Positions 59,374 to 64,000 of a stretch of DNA of 64,000 nt are shown here, in pieces (positions within the stretch are counted from its first letter, which is position 1; each line of letters opens with the position of its first letter). This stretch comes from Polyporus tsugae (taxonomy: Eukaryota; Basidiomycota; Agaricomycetes; Polyporales; Polyporaceae). The stretch covers positions 434,001-498,000 of the forward strand of contig JAHRBS010000013.1 in assembly GCA_024305745.1 (NCBI GenBank), read 5' to 3'. A program made the position numbers and the translations under genes. The notes beneath the pieces were generated by a model. It saw only the letters and a list, made by a program, of their open reading frames with translations, had not been told where the DNA came from and searched no databases.

Positions 59374-62300
59374 ATGGGACCAGACCGACGGTCAAATAAG
59401 TCGAAGTCGACTTCATCTGGCCATGCCGCATCAGCGGTGAAGGAAAAATGCAAGTACTGCGAGGTTTGGTTCTACCCGCAGGGCAAGACGAACCACCTCC
59501 GGAAGCACAAGCGGGAGAGGAAGGAGGCGAAGCTGAATGCCGAGTTCGAACGGAAGAATTTGGGTCCAGGTGCGTATGCTTTTGGATATGAATGCAAGGG
59601 GACGGAGGATGAGCGGTGGACGGCAGAACGTGTCCGGGGCACCGGAGCGAAGGCGAGGTGTCGACGTCGATAACGACCTGCAACTCGCTCTTAGCGTATT
59701 GCAGGAGGTGTTCGTTCATCTGGACGAAGCCGTAGTCGGGCAATCTGAGCACTGCTGACTGACTTTGACATCTCCCCTTATAGTTGCGGGTCCGAGTGTT
59801 CCGAGTGTTCGCGCGGCGCGCTCGCGCACTACTGGTAAGTCCACACACTCTCAATACTGCCAGCATTGTTTAATAGGTTGCTGGTGCCCTGGCCTCAGTC
59901 TCGGAGGACGACGAGTCCGCTACTGCCTTCAACGTCGGTGATCCTGGCGACAACGTATCTCAGGGGTCGGGTCATGACATGTCTGTTGATGGTAAGCCTT
60001 GGTTAGCGCGACTATGTATACCTCATCCACTCATCTAATCCATGGCTACCTGTAGATCATCCAGTGTCGCCCTCGAGACATGTGATGGTGGAGGACGAAC
60101 ATGAGCCGCTTGCCCCGGCTGTTGACTCCATTCGCGTTGACTACCATCCCCATAGTGGGCGGCCATCGGTGACGTATCCTTTCGAGGACTTCAAGCGTGA
60201 ACATGTTGCAGACTTCACTCCCCCCCTCAACAAGACACCGTGGCAGCCGTTCACATCCCGCTCGGACTTTGAGTTCGCAGAGGTTGCCCTCGATGCCTCA
60301 CTCAGCGACAAGCAGGTCGATGCCTTGCTTCGCATCATACGTCGTATCACGGATGGGGCCGACAAGCTGTCATTCAACAACCACTCGGACGTTAAGGAAG
60401 CCTGGGAGAATGCTTCGCATAAACTCACCAGTGTAGGTATCTAGCTTATTCCGTAGTTATGTGCTGTATTAAATTGTATGTAGTTTGAGAAGATGACGTT
60501 CACTGTTGACTTCAAGCAAGAACCACGGCAGTTTGACATGTGGACCCGATCACTCTGGGACTGGCTGTTGGACTTGTTGAGCGACCCTTACCTGGTGTCG
60601 AAGATGCAGTTTGAAGCTCGACGGTTCTTCAAGTTTGATGGCGAGTCCTGGGTTCGCTTCTTTGATGAGCCCTATACTGCAGATGCCTTCTGGGATGCTC
60701 AGGTATGATGAACTATATGTTGTTACAATTGTACTGTTTAACATGATGTAATATAATCTAGTCTGAACTTCCAGAGAATGGTGTACCAATTGGCCTTATC
60801 ATCTATGCAGACAAGAGTCAACTGTCATCCTTTGGGACTGAGAAGGGCTATCCAGTTATTGCACGCCTTTCAAATCTACCTATTGGTATACGCAATGCAG
60901 AGGGACTAGGTGGTGGGCGTGTTGTTGGCTGGCTACCAGTAGTATGCCTTTGGCTGTTGTCTATGCATGTTTTGGCTAATATTATTAATACAGGTCAAGG
61001 AAGAAGCTGATAAAAAAGGCAACACCCAGTTTACCAACTTCAAAAATGTTGTGTGGCATGAATCTTTTCGCATTCTACTGCGCACAATAATGGGTAAATG
61101 TGTACATGCTTGGAGCAATCACTATTTCTAACTTGCTGCATAGATAAATCCAAGACTGGATTTTCATTTGTTTGTGGTGATAAAGTGCAGCGCCACCTCT
61201 TCCCTTGGATTGTGATTCTGTCTGCTGACTATGAGGAACAGTAAGTGAAACTTGCTACATATTAATTGATATAAGCATCATTAACAACAATTTAGATGTG
61301 TTATGGCGCTTACTCGTGGAGTCAAGTCTCTTTATCCCTGCCCTATTTGCCTTGTCCCTGCAGCAGAATTGACAAAGCTGCTTGGTCACCATGAGCTGAG
61401 AACTGCTCAACGGGCAGATGAAGTGCTTACAAAGGCTCGAAGTCAGTCAACACAGGATGCTCAAGAGGCAGAACTTAAAAACTGGAGCTTGCAACCAGTC
61501 AAGGTAGAAATAGATTGTCTCACTTTACTTATATCACTGACTTTGTGTGTTTAGAATGCCATCTCTGAAGTAGCCCACACTGATCCCTATAAAGCACTTT
61601 CATGGGATAGGCTTCATGCTTTTCATGGTGGACTTTTTGGGCATCACATCTGGGAGCAACTCAAGAAACATATTGAAGCACTGGGTACTAGTTATGCAAA
61701 GAATGTGGATAATCAGTAAGCAATAATATATAGCATAGTCTATCTTTAGCTAACTAACTTAATGCAGGTTTGCAAGTATGCCACGGTGGAGAGGATATAT
61801 TCACTTTAATCAAGTGATGACTATCAAGTTTACTGATGGATCTAAACGTGAATATATTGGGAAGGTCTGAGAACATTTATATTGGTCATCAGTCTTTATT
61901 ATCAATACTGAAACAAGTTCATAGACATCTATTTTTGCCCTCCACAATATTCTAACACTTGGACACGATCCCATTGGCTATCTTTTGCTATGTGCTCTAC
62001 GCCCCTACCTGGAGTTAGATATGTTCCTTGGATTGCCTCTTCATACAGAGAAGACTATTTTGGATGGTTGTGAGGTTGAAGGTATCTATTGCAAGGCAAT
62101 TCAGGTAGGTATTATTATCAATATCTATATATATATATATATATATATATTGATGCAATGCTGTATACAGAAATATGCCAAAAAAACACCTCAAGGGCAC
62201 ACCTTCTATAAGAATTGGAACTTCCCCAAAAATCACACGTATACACATGCCTTTGATGATATTCGCAGAAAAGGCGTAACACGCAATTACAACACGAAGC

Positions 62301-63256
62301 CCAATGAGAAGCTCCATGGGCCCATTCGAGACTCCTATCAGCTGCAAACTAATTTCAAAAATGTTGCAGAGCAGGTTGGTGAATTGGTGTTCTATGCAAT
62401 AATTTATTGACATTGTTTAGATACTCCGTGTCGACCACTGGTGCTATCTTTCCTCCTATATACGTGCTGAGATCAACCGGCTGGACAAGTCTCAGATGTC
62501 CAAAGGCAAGAATACATCTGTGGAGGATGAAGATGACAAGGAGGAGGAAGACTGTGATAATACTCTTGGTGGCAGACATTTCTCTCTTGGCTCTCCTCAT
62601 AAACCAACTCTAACCATCGAGGAACTGGAGGCACTTCCTGGTCATTCAGAGAACACTTCACCATACAAGAATTTCCGCACACATCTCAACAACTTCCTCA
62701 ATATGTTGTTTACAGCAGAGCAACTACCACTTCCCAATGGCAAGCGTATTACCTTGCAAGCACGGGATAAAGTTTGTATTATCTTTGAGAACATTTCTGT
62801 GGCTGAATTCATACTACACAGATTGCACAATTTCATTATCTCAAAGTCAACTATGAATCCAAGGTTGACTGGCGACTACAAACGGACTATCTGCGCTGCA
62901 CCCCATCATTCAATCACCACCCACGATATGACTGCATTATTTTGAATACAGTAAATGGTCATATTTTTGCTAGGCTAATCTGCATGTTTGTGGTTACTAT
63001 AGGCATTGTTGAGTATCCCTTCATACTTGCACAGTCATATGCACCTTACTCAACACCACAGTCCTCCCAAAAAGACCGTGATCTAGGTTTTTTCCGAGTA
63101 CGCGCATCTGGGAAAGCTGAATTTTTCTCTATGCATACTATAGTTCGTGGTGCTCTTCTCATTCCTGACTCTGATTGTCCGGACAATTTCCTCGTGCATG
63201 ACTTGATAGATAGTGATATGTTCCTCCGAGTTCGAGAGCTGAAAGCAAATATATGA
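59374..63256 (+). CDS. Plavaka-type (CACTA-like) transposase
   Basis: Fifteen exons: 59374-59569, 59784-59834, 59899-59991, 60056-60432, 60484-60702, 60762-60941, 60994-61093, 61144-61240, 61296-61503, 61555-61715, 61768-61864, 61925-62104, 62171-62374, 62421-62771 and 62822-63256; 2,949 nt, 982 aa with no internal stop. Residues 26-45 form a Cys2His2-like finger (C-x2-C-x11-H-x3-H). The core carries Plavaka hallmarks: GVPIGLIIYADKSQLSSFG, GYPVIARLSNLP, WHESF, LFPWIVILSADYEEQCVMALTRG, CPICLVP, ALSWDRLHAFHGGLFG, MPRWRGYIHFN and RYDCIILNT. From exon 5 onward it is more AT-rich than the rest of the window, mostly in introns. It looks intact, thus a potentially autonomous or recently active element. 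Confidence 0.92.
59374..63256 (+). mobile_element. Plavaka-class DNA transposon, internal part (ends undefined)
   Basis: The intact transposase gene defines the core of a cut-and-paste DNA element. I could not place its terminal inverted repeats or target-site duplication, so the element ends are unknown. The left end lies between 58733 and 59373, and the right end after 63256, possibly outside the window. Confidence 0.75.
62126..62151 (+). repeat. (AT)n microsatellite in a transposase intron
   Basis: About 12 AT dinucleotides inside the intron at 62105-62170. Confidence 0.9.
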
Positions 63257-63691
63257 TGTACATCTGAGTCTTGACTTTAATATACAGTCAACCATCAGTG
63301 ACTAACAATATTTGACCTACTAACAATAATCCTGATCACAGGATTTGTTTGTCCATCAAGTCCTCCACCAGTCCTGGACCTTGACTGGAGTGCTTCAAAC
63401 TGCCCTTTGCTATCTTGACTCGACTGTCTGATCCAAGGGAATTTTCGGTACATTTCTACTTCACTTCCTCAAATCCTACGCATGGGGCCAACATGGAGAC
63501 TATTGAGGCTCATATTCAACCTTAGCGACTAGTACAAAATAGGTCTCTAATATGTTATCACGATTTTGCAGAGGTCTGTAATGTCGACTCAGTTCAGCAA
63601 GATTAGGTTTCGATCTAGCATGTGCCTTCAGCCTCAACCTCCACCACTGTCTGCGCGCCTTCAAGCTTCCCTCCCACCACCAACCCCGACC
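63257..63691. other. AT-rich stretch after the transposase
   Basis: No gene recognised. The AT-rich composition of the element persists to about 63560. Confidence 0.5.
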
Positions 63692-64000
63692 ATGCCACCC
63701 CGGGATGAGTCCTCCACTGATGATCTATCAGGCTCTGGATCGGACTCAAACAGTTCATTGTCATCAGACAATGACATTGAAGAGACACAGATCAATCCCG
63801 ATCCGGATGCGTTATCTCGTGCCGACCTGACACAGGTGCGCAGCTTTGTTTAGTTGTTCGAATATTGATGGGTCACTTAGATGCTTGCACAGGCCCTCAA
63901 AAATGTGCAACTCGAGAACGGCAAGTTACGGACCCGCGTCAAAAAGCTCGAAGATAGGAATGCAGTGCTCAAGACTGCATTGAAGCGCGAAGGCAAGACC
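63692..64000 (+). CDS. Coiled-coil protein, 5' part
   Basis: Exon 1 is 63692-63835, followed by a 57-bp intron; exon 2 starts at 63893 and runs off the window. An acidic, Ser/Asp-rich start (DESSTDDLSGSGSDSNSS) leads into a heptad region (VQLENGKLRTRVKKLEDRN). An in-frame ATG farther upstream near 63581 is possible. The product is not recognised. Its proximity leaves open that it belongs to the transposon. Confidence 0.6.

Noticed and set aside
1..64000. CRISPR arrays, riboswitches, rRNA genes or bacterial operons
   Set aside because: None found. Spliceosomal introns and gene content show nuclear fungal DNA; the only regular short array (15271-15485) has no spacers.

Overview
This window looks like a euchromatic segment of a filamentous basidiomycete (Agaricomycete) genome. 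The genes are broken up by many very short introns (about 47-90 bp, GT...AG, with two GC...AG cases), and the families present are typical of mushroom-forming fungi: DUF6534 membrane proteins, expanded F-box proteins, short-chain dehydrogenases (SDR), secreted FAD oxidoreductases and a Plavaka-type (CACTA-like) transposase. I placed exon boundaries by hand from splice signals, frame closure and comparison between paralogues inside the window. Every multi-exon model I call intact closes in frame over its full length.

Layout. 1-0.7 kb: 5' end of a secreted berberine-bridge/VAO-type FAD oxidoreductase, running off the left edge. 2.9-12.8 kb: accessory block with two intact SDR genes, a DUF6534 membrane protein, an intron-containing tRNA-Ser(AGA), an F-box pseudogene fragment and a DUF6534 remnant. 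13.2-26.8 kb: two copies of a roughly 1.92-kb segment coding for most of a conserved fungal protein of unknown function. The right copy (24.1-26.8 kb) is full length with an RGG-rich N-terminus. The left copy (13.4-15.6 kb) has lost that N-terminus and is fused in frame to a 24-bp tandem repeat. Between them lie about 8 kb without a convincing gene but with two families of diverged 0.55-0.75 kb direct repeats. 28.7-30.4 kb: a third, diverged member of the same family. A decayed secreted-protein gene sits at 27.4-27.9 kb.

31-36.1 kb: a conserved core stretch with anthranilate phosphoribosyltransferase (tryptophan biosynthesis), transcribed divergently from a Rot1-type ER chaperone, then a gene with an XPA C-terminal-like segment. 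37.6-47.2 kb: two membrane-anchored coiled-coil genes (one with three serially duplicated exons), an intact F-box gene, a third intact SDR and a protein-kinase-like gene. 47.7-58.7 kb: second accessory block with an F-box pseudogene, a second DUF6534 gene, an SDR remnant, a fourth intact SDR and a decaying SDR of another subfamily. 59.4-63.3 kb: an apparently intact 15-exon Plavaka transposase, visibly more AT-rich toward its 3' half. At the right edge a coiled-coil gene begins.

The main theme is local duplication and decay. Three unrelated families (SDR, DUF6534, F-box) recur together in two blocks about 40 kb apart, in mixed orientations, with intact, frameshifted and fragmentary members. 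The RGG/unknown-domain family is separately triplicated. The housekeeping genes TRP4 and ROT1 sit between these dynamic regions. No CRISPR array, operon-like structure or bacterial feature is present.
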